DNA of 64,000 nucleotides from Hahnella aquatica (GTDB lineage Bacteria > Pseudomonadota > Gammaproteobacteria > Burkholderiales > Burkholderiaceae_A): assembly GCA_965194505.1 (NCBI GenBank), contig OZ239144.1:1426001-1490000 (forward strand). The letters are read 5' to 3'. Below, piece by piece: positions 9,197 through 17,599 of the stretch. The position numbers and the translations under genes are program-made. The notes beneath the pieces are model-generated. The model made no database searches. It was not told the DNA's origin and saw only the letters and a program-made list of their open reading frames with translations. Within the stretch, counting starts at the first letter, position 1, and each line of letters starts with the position of its first letter.

Positions 9197-9216
9197 TTAA
9201 ACCACCTCCCACAGCC

Positions 9217-9834
9217 ATGCGAATTCTCATTGTTGAAGACGACGCCAACCTTCGCCCCCTGGAGCGTGACCTGCTGGAATCGATGGGCCATGAAGTGGAC
9301 GAGGCCACCAACGCCGACGATGCCCTGGCCATGCTCCAAGGCGACCCCGACATCGAGCTCGTCCTGCTCGACCTCGGCCTGCCGCCCGCACCCCAAGACA
9401 TCACCGAGGGCATTCGCTTCCTGAGTGAGGCCATGCGCTGGAACCACACCATCAAGGTGATCGTCGTGTCGGGCCAGAGCCACCCAGATGCCCTCATGCG
9501 CTGCGTGGAGTGCGGTGCATTCGACATCCTGGCCAAGCCCTTTCGGCGCCAGGCCGTCGAGACTGCACTCGCCCGCGCCCTGCTCTACAGCACAGCGAGC
9601 AAACAGCTGCGCGATCATGGCAAGAAGTACCCCGTCACCGTGGTGGCCGATGCCACCTCCGAGGAAGGCCTCAAGCTCGCGCGCGAGGAGGTGATGGTCA
9701 AGATCATCCGTTCGGTCCTGGTTGAAACCAATTTCAATGTGTCTGAAACTGCTCGCCGGCTCAACATCACCCGCGAGCACCTGTACTACTTCATGAAAAA
9801 GTACGGCATCGAGCGCCCCCCTGACCAGCACTGA
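9217..9834 (+). CDS. Response regulator: receiver plus Fis-type HTH, no AAA+ domain
   Basis: A 205-residue regulator. The receiver domain (1-120) has acidic pair D8/D9, phospho-acceptor D52 in LLDLGLP, S85 and K107. The C-terminal 45 residues form a Fis-type HTH (NVSETARRLNITREHLYYF). The sigma-54 AAA+ module found between these parts in NtrC proteins is absent, so this is a RegA/ActR/PrrA-like layout, though longer than the roughly 180 aa of RegA. RegA-type regulators answer redox or oxygen cues, which fits the MHYT kinase encoded divergently 20 bases away. No Shine-Dalgarno sequence is visible before the ATG. The target genes are unknown; the neighbouring amidohydrolase and pilus operons are candidates. 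Confidence 0.88.
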   Translation: MRILIVEDDANLRPLERDLLESMGHEVDEATNADDALAMLQGDPDIELVLLDLGLPPAPQDITEGIRFLSEAMRWNHTIKVIVVSGQSHPDALMRCVECGAFDILAKPFRRQAVETALARALLYSTASKQLRDHGKKYPVTVVADATSEEGLKLAREEVMVKIIRSVLVETNFNVSETARRLNITREHLYYFMKKYGIERPPDQH

Positions 9835-9953
9835 TTTTTAGGCCGTCAAACTTCCTGACATCAGACGTGCAGCGGTCTCGCGGCCAGACCCGCTGACCAT
9901 CAGAGTCTCATCCGAAGCCATGCCAGCCCGGCACGGCCCCACAAGGAGAGACC

Positions 9954-10436
9954 ATGACCTTTCGTTCACACATTCAATCCGCCCTGGCCCTGACGCTGGT
10001 GGCCGCCTCCATCTCCACCGCGCAGGCCGAAACCGCCAGCAGTAGTTTTCAAGTGGGCATGGAGGTCACCGCGACCTGCTCCATCACAGCGGCCGACATG
10101 ACATTCAGTGGCATCACGACGGGCACTACGTCGCAGAAGGATGCAGCCGCAGACATCTCCGTTAATTGTTCCCAAGGTGCGCCTTACGCCATATCCCTGA
10201 GCGACGGTTCAAACTTCTCTGGAGGTCGACGCCTGAAGAGTGGAAACAGCTTCATCAACTATTCACTGTTCATGGACGTGAATCGCTCATCCAACTGGAC
10301 CACCAGTAACACCCTTGACTTCGTCGGCTCCGGCACCACCCAAGTACACACCGTCTACGGCCGCATTCCATCGGGCCAGTCGGTGCCCAACATGGGCAGC
10401 TATGCCGACACCATCGTTGCCACCGTGAGCTACTGA
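9954..10436 (+). CDS. Csu-type pilin (spore coat U domain)
   Basis: A 160-residue secreted protein with a signal peptide (hydrophobic core then STAQAE, cleavage near residue 24). The mature part matches the spore coat U (SCPU) fold of archaic Csu-type chaperone-usher pilins: a cysteine pair in ATCSI and VNCSQG, donor-strand-type beta pattern, and a C-terminal YADTIVATVSY strand. A good AAGGAG ribosome site lies 5 bases before the ATG. It is the first gene of a three-gene operon and ends with a TGATG overlap into the chaperone. It would be the main fibre subunit; Csu systems usually encode several SCPU subunits and a tip adhesin, which are not seen here. Confidence 0.88.
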   Translation: MTFRSHIQSALALTLVAASISTAQAETASSSFQVGMEVTATCSITAADMTFSGITTGTTSQKDAAADISVNCSQGAPYAISLSDGSNFSGGRRLKSGNSFINYSLFMDVNRSSNWTTSNTLDFVGSGTTQVHTVYGRIPSGQSVPNMGSYADTIVATVSY

Positions 10437-11035
10437 TGACCACCGGCCGCCAGAATCAGACCGCCTGGGGCTGGCGGTCTGGATTGCTGCTCTCGCTCCA
10501 CCTGCTGCTGCCCTCGGTCGCCCATGCGGCCCTGGCTGTCACGCCACCCCAACTCCATCCCGATGAGACCGGCATCGTGGTCACCGAGGTGCAATCGAGC
10601 CTCGCGGGTCCGTCGAAGTGGTCTGTCCGCATGGTGCGCTGGCCGGCCGATGGCTCAGACCCCACCCCCGTCGAGGCCCGCATTTCACCCCGCTTCTTCA
10701 GCCTGGCCCCTGGAGGCCGGCAGATGATTCGTGCGCAAGTGCGCGATCGAAGCATCTACCACCGCCTACTGGTCGAGCAAATTCCCGAGGGTGAGGCCAC
10801 CGGCCAGGGGCTCGCCTTCCGGTTTCGTTTCAGCCTTCCCGTCTATCGCCAGGCGCAAGAGCCACAGCCACTCGCACCAGCCATCCCACTGGTGGCGGGC
10901 TGTCACGCCTTTGAGAACCCCGCCTCACTGGCGGTTCGGCTCATCCTCTCACCGGATGTCCAGGGTCCTCAGACCCTCCTGCCAGGCGAGCGGGCCGAAC
11001 TCTGCCGCCGCGCCCAGACTGCCTCACATCCCTGA
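10436..11035 (+). CDS. Periplasmic pilus chaperone, Csu (gamma-3/archaic) type
   Basis: A 199-residue protein with a signal peptide (about 1-32) followed by a PapD-like immunoglobulin fold. Visible features are the N-terminal strand AALAVTPPQLHPDE, a segment rich in basic and hydrophobic residues (SPRFFSLAPGGRQMIRAQV) that corresponds to the subunit-binding strands, and a shorter second domain. It would hold the SCPU pilin in the periplasm and hand it to the usher. It is shorter than the 220-250 aa usual for pilus chaperones, mainly in domain 2. Both its ends use TGATG start-stop overlaps, so the three genes are translationally coupled. Confidence 0.85.
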   Translation: MTTGRQNQTAWGWRSGLLLSLHLLLPSVAHAALAVTPPQLHPDETGIVVTEVQSSLAGPSKWSVRMVRWPADGSDPTPVEARISPRFFSLAPGGRQMIRAQVRDRSIYHRLLVEQIPEGEATGQGLAFRFRFSLPVYRQAQEPQPLAPAIPLVAGCHAFENPASLAVRLILSPDVQGPQTLLPGERAELCRRAQTASHP

Positions 11036-13248
11036 TGAGCAGACCATCCTCCGCCAGCCGTGTGGGCTGGTGGTGGCCTCCTGCGCTCACGGTCTGCCTT
11101 GCGCTCACAAGCCTTGCGGGCCTGAGGTCTGTCCAGGCCGCACCGCCTGAAACCCTCGACGAGCCGCAGTTGTTGGCGGTGGAAATCAATGGTGTTCAGA
11201 TCAGTCGGGGCGCATGGGTGATGGCCGCGCGGGACCAGACCTGCTGGGTTCAGGCCGGACTGCTGTCGTCCATGGTCGACCCCGCACATGTCGAACAACA
11301 CACCCTGCAGGGCGAGGCCTTCGAACGGGTGTCAGCCGACGCCGTGACCTGCGAGGTTCAAGCGGAAAGCGCTCTGGCGCAATGGCGTGTTCCAGCCCAT
11401 CTCCTTCGGCAGCAGCCCCTGCGACTCGGGTCAGCCCCCGATTCGCCCTTGTCTTACGAGACCATCCCGAGCCTCGCCATAGACCTCCTCAGCGCGTCGG
11501 GTCGTTGGGGCCTGGGCCTCACCGCCAGCCACGGGCTCACACAGTTTCAGTGGCAAGAGGCGGGGCTCTCGGCCCAATGGTCTCTGGATCAACTCACACC
11601 CAGTGGCGCACAAGTCTCGCTCGGCCACCTGTCTCTCACCGAGGGACTGCTGGGCACGCCCGCCGTTCGCCAGGCCCTTCGCATCACCAGCCGGGCGCGC
11701 TTTCTTCGTCAGCACGCCACCGCCCATGCGGAGCTGCTGCTCAGCCATCCCAGTCGAATTCGCATGCTCGACGCCAACGGGCTGCAGGTCTATGCCACCA
11801 GCTTGTTGCGGCCTGGCCGCCTCCTCGTCGAGGGCTTCGGCGTGGGCCAGCACCCCGGCATCATGACCATCGAGGTCACGGGTCTGGATGGCCAACGGTC
11901 TCAGCTGCTCGTGCCCTGGGTGGGCAGCCCCCTGCTGCTTGCGCCATCGGAGCAAGTCTGGGAGCTTCAAGCCCATGCAACGGGTGCGGAGGGACATGTC
12001 CAACGCGGTCTGGGTGTTCACGAGACGCTGCGGCTCGGAGGCTCCCTTCAGGGCAGTGACCCGACCGCGCATGCCACCGTGTCGAGCCGTCGTTGGGCGG
12101 GATGGCTGGTGTCCTCCGGCCTTGGTGCCCGGTGCGCATCCCATTGCAGCGGCGAGGCCATGGCCCAGGTGCAATGGCAGCCGACACGCCAGTGGTCGAT
12201 CAGCTCCGACTGGCGACACCTTCACCAAAGCAGGGGCCTTGGCGGCACACTCACCCATCAAATGGGGGCCTGGGGAAGCCTGCAGTTGCAGTGGAGCCAG
12301 GCGGCCGAACGGCTTCAAAGCCTCTCATGGACACGGCGCCTGCCTGGGCTTTCTCAGTTTCAGGTGCAGGTTCGAGACGCGCCGTTGCGCCTTGGTGGTC
12401 GGGCGCTTTTGCTCTCCATGGTGATTCCCTTCGATGACCGTCGCTCGGTTCAGGTACTCACCGAGAAGAATGAGGCCAATGGCCTCCAGCACCAGGTGGC
12501 ATTTCGTCAACGTGCCAGCGGATTGCAGGGCGAATCGCTCGGTCTTGTTCGCCGATCCGGACGACTGCCGAGCCAGGAACTGCTGCTACGAAGCGAACGC
12601 TCTGAATACGACCTGCAGGTCTCTGCGCGGCAAACCGCAGACCAGCCCGTTGCAGTGGCTTATCAAGCATCGAGCCGTGTGTGGGTCACTGGCCAGGGCA
12701 TTCACCTCGGACGCGTCGGTGAGCAAAACCTCCTGCTCCACGACATTGGCACGCCGGGCATACCAGTTCGGCAGCGTGGCCGTGGCCATCAGATCAGCAA
12801 CGCTCGGGGGGTGGCCAGCTTCCCCAATGTGCCCGCATACAGCCGCGCTGAATTCGAGGTGGACCAGCGCCGTCTTCCATTGGGGATGGTGGCCTCGGGG
12901 CAGGCCAGCCATCTGATGACCCTGTCGCGTCGTGCCTATCGGCTTCAAACCCACGTGGCCGTGGAAACGCCGCCGAGCCTGCGGCTTCCTCACATGCCCC
13001 AACGAGACAACCCGATCCTGCAGGTGACCGATGCCAACGGCCGCCCAGTGGACTTCACAGCCGATGGGCACCTGGACTGGACAGACCAGACCAGGGGGCC
13101 ACTGCGCATTCAGTTCAAAGACGGCAGCCTCTCATGCCACCGCCAGCCGGGCCTTGACACCCTGGACTGCACACCAGCCCTTAGATTGCCGCGCCCATCA
13201 TTTGATTTGGAAGCCACAGTGCCAAGTCAGGAACGAACGCCAGGATGA
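11035..13248 (+). CDS. Outer-membrane usher, FimD/CsuD family
   Basis: A 737-residue outer-membrane protein with a signal peptide (to about residue 35, QAAPPE) and an usher N-terminal domain starting LLAVEINGVQ. A long beta-barrel region rich in alternating aromatic strands follows, with a small C-terminal plug-like domain containing a cysteine pair (SLSCHRQPGLDTLDC). It secretes and assembles the pilin fibre. CsuD-type ushers are usually above 800 aa, so this one is short. Its last 68 bases are antisense to the end of dctM, and the tail after the last cysteine (LRLPRPSFDLEATVP...) looks like read-through into that overlap. No tip adhesin gene follows, which is unusual for the family. Confidence 0.86.
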   Translation: MSRPSSASRVGWWWPPALTVCLALTSLAGLRSVQAAPPETLDEPQLLAVEINGVQISRGAWVMAARDQTCWVQAGLLSSMVDPAHVEQHTLQGEAFERVSADAVTCEVQAESALAQWRVPAHLLRQQPLRLGSAPDSPLSYETIPSLAIDLLSASGRWGLGLTASHGLTQFQWQEAGLSAQWSLDQLTPSGAQVSLGHLSLTEGLLGTPAVRQALRITSRARFLRQHATAHAELLLSHPSRIRMLDANGLQVYATSLLRPGRLLVEGFGVGQHPGIMTIEVTGLDGQRSQLLVPWVGSPLLLAPSEQVWELQAHATGAEGHVQRGLGVHETLRLGGSLQGSDPTAHATVSSRRWAGWLVSSGLGARCASHCSGEAMAQVQWQPTRQWSISSDWRHLHQSRGLGGTLTHQMGAWGSLQLQWSQAAERLQSLSWTRRLPGLSQFQVQVRDAPLRLGGRALLLSMVIPFDDRRSVQVLTEKNEANGLQHQVAFRQRASGLQGESLGLVRRSGRLPSQELLLRSERSEYDLQVSARQTADQPVAVAYQASSRVWVTGQGIHLGRVGEQNLLLHDIGTPGIPVRQRGRGHQISNARGVASFPNVPAYSRAEFEVDQRRLPLGMVASGQASHLMTLSRRAYRLQTHVAVETPPSLRLPHMPQRDNPILQVTDANGRPVDFTADGHLDWTDQTRGPLRIQFKDGSLSCHRQPGLDTLDCTPALRLPRPSFDLEATVPSQERTPG

Positions 13249-14512
13249 CCATGGACAGCATCATGAGCAGCACAAAGGGCATCGAGCCAATGAGAATATC
13301 CTTGATGGACACATTGGGCACCACACCCTTCAAGACATAAAGGTTCAGTCCGACGGGCGGAGTAATTAATCCGATCTCCATGTTAATGGTGAGCATCACT
13401 GCAAACCAGATGAGGTCGAAGTTGTTGGCCTCCAGAACCGGCGTGAGGATCGGCATGACCATAAGGATGATGGCCACTGGTGGCAGGAACATGCCCGCAA
13501 TCAGCAAGAAGAAATTGATGGCCAGCATCAAGACCCACCGGTTGAGGCCAAGGTCGACCAGCCACTGGGCAGCCGTCTGGGTCACGTACAAGAGCGACAT
13601 CATGTAGGAGAAGGCTGCGGCGGCTGCGATGATCAGCAGAATCATCGTCGACTCACGCACCGTCTCCCTGAAGATACGCCACTGAGACTCTTTCGTGCGG
13701 GCCTTGTAGATCACCACCACCAACGCCATGGCCAGGGCAGCCGAGATGGCGGCCACCTCGGAGGGCGTGGCGATGCCGCCATACATGGCATAGCCAATCA
13801 TGATCACAATCATGATGAAGGGAGAGACTCGGCCCAGCCCCTCAAACTTCTCCTTCAGGGAATAACGGCGGGCCGCCAAGGCGCGGGCAGCGGCAGTGCC
13901 CGTTGGGCCGGTGATGAGGCTCGCCACCCAGGCATAGACTGCAAACATCACCACGAGCATGATCCCGGGAATGACTCCAGCCAGGAAGAGGCGGCCAATT
14001 GAGGTCTCGGTGGCAATGCCATAGAGAATCATGGTGATCGATGGCGGGATGAGAATCCCCAGGGTTCCGCCGGCACAGACCGAGCCGGTGGCCAGCCGCA
14101 CAGGAATGCCGCGCTGGATCATCTCCGGAACGCCCGCCTTGCCGATCGCAGCCGCTGTGGCCGGGCTTGAGCCACTGATGGCACTAAAGAGGCCACAGGC
14201 CAAAATATTCGCAATCACCAAGCCCCCGGGCACGCGATCGAGCCAGCGGTGCAGCGACTCATAAATGTCTCTCCCCGCATTGGTGCTGCCGATGGCCGAG
14301 CCCAGAAGAATAAAGAGCGGGATGGTGAGCAGGGCAAAGGATGCGAGCTCGTCGATCATCACCAAGGGAATGTTGGCCAGGCTCGCCACACCATCAAAGG
14401 CCACCAAAAAGCCAGCAGCCACCAGGGTCAGACCCCAGGCAATCGGCAGGCCCGAGAACAAGACCACCAGGGTGACGAGGAGGATCAGACCCCCAATCTG
14501 CAGTTCATTCAT
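13181..14512 (-). CDS. dctM: TRAP transporter large permease, DctM family
   Basis: A 443-residue integral membrane protein of about 12 helices that forms the transport core of a tripartite ATP-independent periplasmic (TRAP) system, importing an organic anion with Na+. Typical DctM segments include LLVTLVVLFSGLPIAWGL, GSSPATAAAIGKAGVPEM and TPPVGLNLYVLKGV near the C-terminus. The start at ATG 14512 gives the family N-terminus MNELQIGG and overlaps dctQ by 4 bases; a longer upstream frame is only read-through. The 3' end overlaps the convergent usher gene by 68 bases. The substrate cannot be read from the sequence. Confidence 0.93.
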   Translation of the reverse strand: MNELQIGGLILLVTLVVLFSGLPIAWGLTLVAAGFLVAFDGVASLANIPLVMIDELASFALLTIPLFILLGSAIGSTNAGRDIYESLHRWLDRVPGGLVIANILACGLFSAISGSSPATAAAIGKAGVPEMIQRGIPVRLATGSVCAGGTLGILIPPSITMILYGIATETSIGRLFLAGVIPGIMLVVMFAVYAWVASLITGPTGTAAARALAARRYSLKEKFEGLGRVSPFIMIVIMIGYAMYGGIATPSEVAAISAALAMALVVVIYKARTKESQWRIFRETVRESTMILLIIAAAAAFSYMMSLLYVTQTAAQWLVDLGLNRWVLMLAINFFLLIAGMFLPPVAIILMVMPILTPVLEANNFDLIWFAVMLTINMEIGLITPPVGLNLYVLKGVVPNVSIKDILIGSMPFVLLMMLSMVILAFVPDLALWLPNQMMGAAI

Positions 14513-15006
14513 GTGGGCTGCTCCTGCAGTTCTGGGCGAAAGAAGACCATGATCTCCGCCACATACTGGGCCGATGTTAAAAAGAATCCGATCGGCATGG
14601 TGGCGTAGAGCGGCCACTTATAAGGCGCCCAAACACTCTCCGTGCGCTCACCCTTCATGAACGAATCCATTGTGAATTCAAGGCCCAGGGTGCCCAAGAA
14701 AAGGGTGGCTGCAAGGCCAACCACCAAGGTGATGCCCACGAGGGTTCTTGCTGCCGATGGCGGGAGGTACACCGAGAGGAGATCCACCCCCACATGCCCC
14801 TTGGTCTTCAAGGTGTAAGGACTTGCCAGGAAGAGAGAACAGACCATGAGGAAGACACTGAGTTCCAACTCCCAAGACGTGGAGTACCCCAGGGTGCGGT
14901 AGAGCACCATCCAACAAATCACGATGGCCGCGACCGCCAGGAGAACAGCGGCCATGAGGGCCATGGCATCGCAGACCCGACTCATCCCTTGCACGTAACG
15001 TTTCAT
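14509..15006 (-). CDS. dctQ: TRAP transporter small permease, DctQ family
   Basis: A 165-residue protein with four predicted membrane helices, including a WMVLYRTLGYSTSWELELSVFLM segment close to the conserved Trp-Glu-rich region of DctQ. It associates with DctM and helps dock the substrate receptor. I use ATG 15006 (MKRYVQGM), preceded by GGGTGAG; an upstream TTG exists but adds residues unlike the family. It lies 23 bases downstream of an intrinsic terminator separating it from dctP, so its expression should be lower than that of the receptor. Confidence 0.9.
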   Translation of the reverse strand: MKRYVQGMSRVCDAMALMAAVLLAVAAIVICWMVLYRTLGYSTSWELELSVFLMVCSLFLASPYTLKTKGHVGVDLLSVYLPPSAARTLVGITLVVGLAATLFLGTLGLEFTMDSFMKGERTESVWAPYKWPLYATMPIGFFLTSAQYVAEIMVFFRPELQEQPT

Positions 15007-15028
15007 GCTCACCCACCCGTCAGAGGGC

Positions 15029-15065
15029 AAAAAAAAACCGGGTGCCTCGACCTAGGGGCACCCGG
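15029..15065 (-). terminator. Intrinsic terminator/attenuator between dctP and dctQM
   Basis: A perfect 9-bp stem pairs 15038-15046 with 15057-15065 around a 10-base loop. On the minus strand it is followed by nine T residues (A run at 15029-15037). It lies right after the dctP stop and before the dctQ start, so it can act as a partial terminator giving excess receptor over permease. Confidence 0.85.
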
Positions 15066-15077
15066 CAGTTCAGGTCA

Positions 15078-16106
15078 TTACTTCTTGGCGGCTGCCTTGA
15101 GCAGTTCGTCCATGAGGCCTTTGGCCGTGGGCGAGATGGCCGCGTACTCGGGGTATGCAGTCTTCTTGGCCAGGGCGACCCAGGCATCGAACTCTTGCTT
15201 GGTCATCTCCCGCGACGTGCCGCCCGCCTTCACATACGCCTCCGCCATTTTCGATGTGGCCTCGCGCTGAACCGTCAAGAAGAATGCGTCGGACTTCTCG
15301 GCCGCCTCTTCGAAGATCTTCTTCTGCTTGGGGGTGAGCTTGTCCCAAGCCTGCTTGGACATCACCAACGGCTGAAGCAGCATCCACAGGGCACTGTCGC
15401 CACCCACGGTGGCGTGCTTGGTCTGCTCGTAGAGGCGCATCGACACGAAGGTCTCGGCGGATGTGAGGGTACCCGTGAGCACACCGGACTGCAGACCGGA
15501 GTAGATCTCGGACGAGGCCATTGCTGTCACGGAGGCACCAGCCGCCTTCAGCATGGATTCAAAGGTGGGGTCGGCCGCGCGAAGCTTCTGACCTTTCACC
15601 GAGTCGGGACCCGTCACAGGGCCAGACTTCGTGGCAAAGCCGCCTGGCGTCCACCACCAGGTGATGATGCGAAAGCCGTTCTTCTCGGAGAGGTCTTGCA
15701 TCTTCTTGTAATAGCCGGTCTTCTTGAGTTCCATCGCGAAGTCGAGGTTCGGAATGGTGCCCGGCAGAATCACGGCCGAGAATTCCTTGGCCTTGCCCAC
15801 GGCATAGGACATGGGGAAGATCGACATCTCGAGGGTGCCGTTCTGGAGTGCATCGAGCTGGGCGACCGGCTTGATGCCAAGCGACTGGGCGGGGTAGATG
15901 CGGAATTTGATGTAGGGATCGGCCTTCTCAACCTCTTGCACAAACAGCCGTGCAGCACGGTCGCGGCCATCGACGTTGGCCTTCCACTGGTGAGAGATCT
16001 TGATCTCCATGGCCTGGGCCTGAAGGCTGACGCCAGACAGACCCATGGCGGCTGCGAGGCCAACCAGGGCGAAAGGCCTTGCAACGGATTTAAACAATTG
16101 CTTCAT
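15078..16106 (-). CDS. dctP: TRAP transporter substrate-binding protein, DctP family
   Basis: A 342-residue periplasmic receptor with a signal peptide (about 1-32, ending QAQAMEI). The mature protein has the DctP fold: SHQWKANVDGRDRAARLFVQEVEK at the start, a central RAADPTFESMLKAAGASVTAMASSEIYSGLQSGVLTGTLTS, carrying the conserved receptor motif around the ligand-contacting Arg, and a C-terminal helix rich in Lys/Ala. The ATG is preceded by AAGGAG. It is first in a dctP-(terminator)-dctQM operon. Ligands of this group are carboxylates such as C4-dicarboxylates, keto acids or aromatic acids; no choice is possible here. Confidence 0.93.
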   Translation of the reverse strand: MKQLFKSVARPFALVGLAAAMGLSGVSLQAQAMEIKISHQWKANVDGRDRAARLFVQEVEKADPYIKFRIYPAQSLGIKPVAQLDALQNGTLEMSIFPMSYAVGKAKEFSAVILPGTIPNLDFAMELKKTGYYKKMQDLSEKNGFRIITWWWTPGGFATKSGPVTGPDSVKGQKLRAADPTFESMLKAAGASVTAMASSEIYSGLQSGVLTGTLTSAETFVSMRLYEQTKHATVGGDSALWMLLQPLVMSKQAWDKLTPKQKKIFEEAAEKSDAFFLTVQREATSKMAEAYVKAGGTSREMTKQEFDAWVALAKKTAYPEYAAISPTAKGLMDELLKAAAKK

Positions 16107-16213
16107 GCGGAGTCTCCTTGTTTTTCTGGGGTCTTGAGCCCCTGATCATCTCGAACCTTTTGGCGCAGCGCATCAGGGAAACCCCTTCCTCGCGCGGATC
16201 CAGTCTCTCAGAA

Positions 16214-16963
16214 TCAGCCACGACCAACAAATGGCATGTTCGTCGCAAGAATGGTCATGCTCTGAATATTTGCGGACAAGGGCAACGCCGCCATGTGCCG
16301 CACCGCCTCGGCCACATGAGACATGTCCATGAGCGGCTCGGCCTTGCGCGTGCCGTCGGCCTGCAAGGCGCCCGCTCCAAATCCCGAGGTCATCTCGGAT
16401 GCGGCATTTCCAATGTCGATCTGCGAGCAGGCAATCGAGAAGGCCCGACCATCGAGCGAGAGCTGCTTGGTCAGGCCAGTGATGGCGTGCTTGGTGGTGG
16501 TATAGCCCACCGACTGAGGGCGCGGAGCATGGGCAGAGATGGATCCGTTGTTAATGATGCGCCCCCCTTGAGGCGACTGTCGACGCATCTGGCCAAAGGC
16601 GGCGCGCGCGCAATAAAAGGCGCCGTGCAGGTTCACATTCACCGACTGCTGCCAGGCCTCAATGGGCATCTCATCGATCAATGCGCCGGGCGGGAAAATA
16701 CCCGCATTGTTAAAGAGCAGGTCGAGCCGGCCGTGCTGGGCGACCACCGCTGCAAAGAGCCTTTCGACATCAGCCGGCACCGAGACATCGGCGCTCACCA
16801 CCGACGCCTTGGGGTGGGCCTGCGCGGTGTCGACCAACGGGGCCTCGCGCCGACCGGTGAGCACCACCGACCAGCCGTCCTCCAAGAGGGCTCGCGCGCA
16901 GGCGCGTCCGATGCCACTGCCCGCGCCCGTCACCAGGGCAATTCCGCGACTGTGTTGAGTCAT
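16214..16963 (-). CDS. Short-chain dehydrogenase/reductase (classical SDR)
   Basis: A 249-residue NAD(P)-dependent oxidoreductase. It has the classical cofactor motif TGAGSGIG at the N-terminus, NNAG after strand 4, a catalytic Ser in INNGSISA, and Y-T-T-T-K as the active-site YxxxK. The AlR/GRR region after strand 2 (LTGRREAPL) suggests an NADP preference. It is 107 bases downstream of dctP in opposite reading order to the esterase gene, with which it is divergent (36-base gap). It may oxidise or reduce the substrate imported by the TRAP system, but that is a neighbourhood guess. The specific substrate is unknown. Confidence 0.88.
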   Translation of the reverse strand: MTQHSRGIALVTGAGSGIGRACARALLEDGWSVVLTGRREAPLVDTAQAHPKASVVSADVSVPADVERLFAAVVAQHGRLDLLFNNAGIFPPGALIDEMPIEAWQQSVNVNLHGAFYCARAAFGQMRRQSPQGGRIINNGSISAHAPRPQSVGYTTTKHAITGLTKQLSLDGRAFSIACSQIDIGNAASEMTSGFGAGALQADGTRKAEPLMDMSHVAEAVRHMAALPLSANIQSMTILATNMPFVGRG

Positions 16964-16999
16964 GATTTACTGATCCCTTTCTTCACTTTTTTACGCAAC

Positions 17000-17599
17000 A
17001 TGACGACCCACGCACCATACGCCATCCTCTACCTGCATGGCTTTCGAAGTTCTCCCGCCTCGAGCAAGGCCGTGCAACTCAGCTCCTGGCTGGCCGAAAA
17101 GGGCGTGCCCTACGCCTGCCCAGCGCTCGACATTCATCCCAGGCGCGCCATGGCGCAAGCCCTCGAGGCCGTCGAGGCGGTCCGCGCCAGGGGCCAGCGG
17201 CCAAGGCTCATCGGCAGCTCCTTGGGTGGCTTCTACGCCAGTTGCCTCATGGAAACGCACCCGGCTCGCGAGGAATTCAAAACCTGTCTGATCAATCCGG
17301 CCTGCTACCCCGGCCGTGACCTGGCCGGTCAGGTTGGGCGGCACAAGGCTTGGCACAGCGATGACTGGCTCGAGTTCACGGCCGATGACGTGACCGATCT
17401 CACCGACATGGCCGTGGCCTTGAGCAGCCCAGAGCGTTATCTGCTCGTGGCCGCCACCGGCGACGAACTTCTGGACTGGCGCGAAATGGTGGACCACTAC
17501 CCCGGCGCCCAGCATCGCGTCGTTCAAGGCTCGGACCATGGCCTCTCAGACTTCGCCGACCACTGGCCCTGCATTCAGGATTTCCTGCTGAGCGACTAG
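17000..17599 (+). CDS. YqiA-like alpha/beta-hydrolase (esterase)
   Basis: A 199-residue cytosolic hydrolase of the YqiA/UPF0227 family. It carries ILYLHGFRSSP at the N-terminus (oxyanion region), nucleophile S74 in the elbow GSSLGG, an acidic residue in ATGDELLD, and a C-terminal His in GSDHGLSDF. I choose the ATG at 17000, because the frame upstream is only read-through opposite the SDR gene. Family members hydrolyse short acyl or thioesters with little known physiology. The stop codon shares the four bases CTAG with the stop of the convergent MFS gene. Confidence 0.88.
   Translation: MTTHAPYAILYLHGFRSSPASSKAVQLSSWLAEKGVPYACPALDIHPRRAMAQALEAVEAVRARGQRPRLIGSSLGGFYASCLMETHPAREEFKTCLINPACYPGRDLAGQVGRHKAWHSDDWLEFTADDVTDLTDMAVALSSPERYLLVAATGDELLDWREMVDHYPGAQHRVVQGSDHGLSDFADHWPCIQDFLLSD

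Noticed and set aside
9860..9910. Hairpin-like AGCGGTCT / AGACCCGCT between regulator and pilin genes
   Set aside because: The arms do not pair cleanly and no T run follows; not convincing as a terminator.
16120..16150. GGGGTCTTGAGCCCC inverted repeat upstream of dctP
   Set aside because: The stem is short and the T run lies on the wrong side for a terminator on either strand.
16118..17599. Long form of the YqiA-like gene (493 codons)
   Set aside because: The upstream part is opposite the SDR gene; the family N-terminus begins at 17000.
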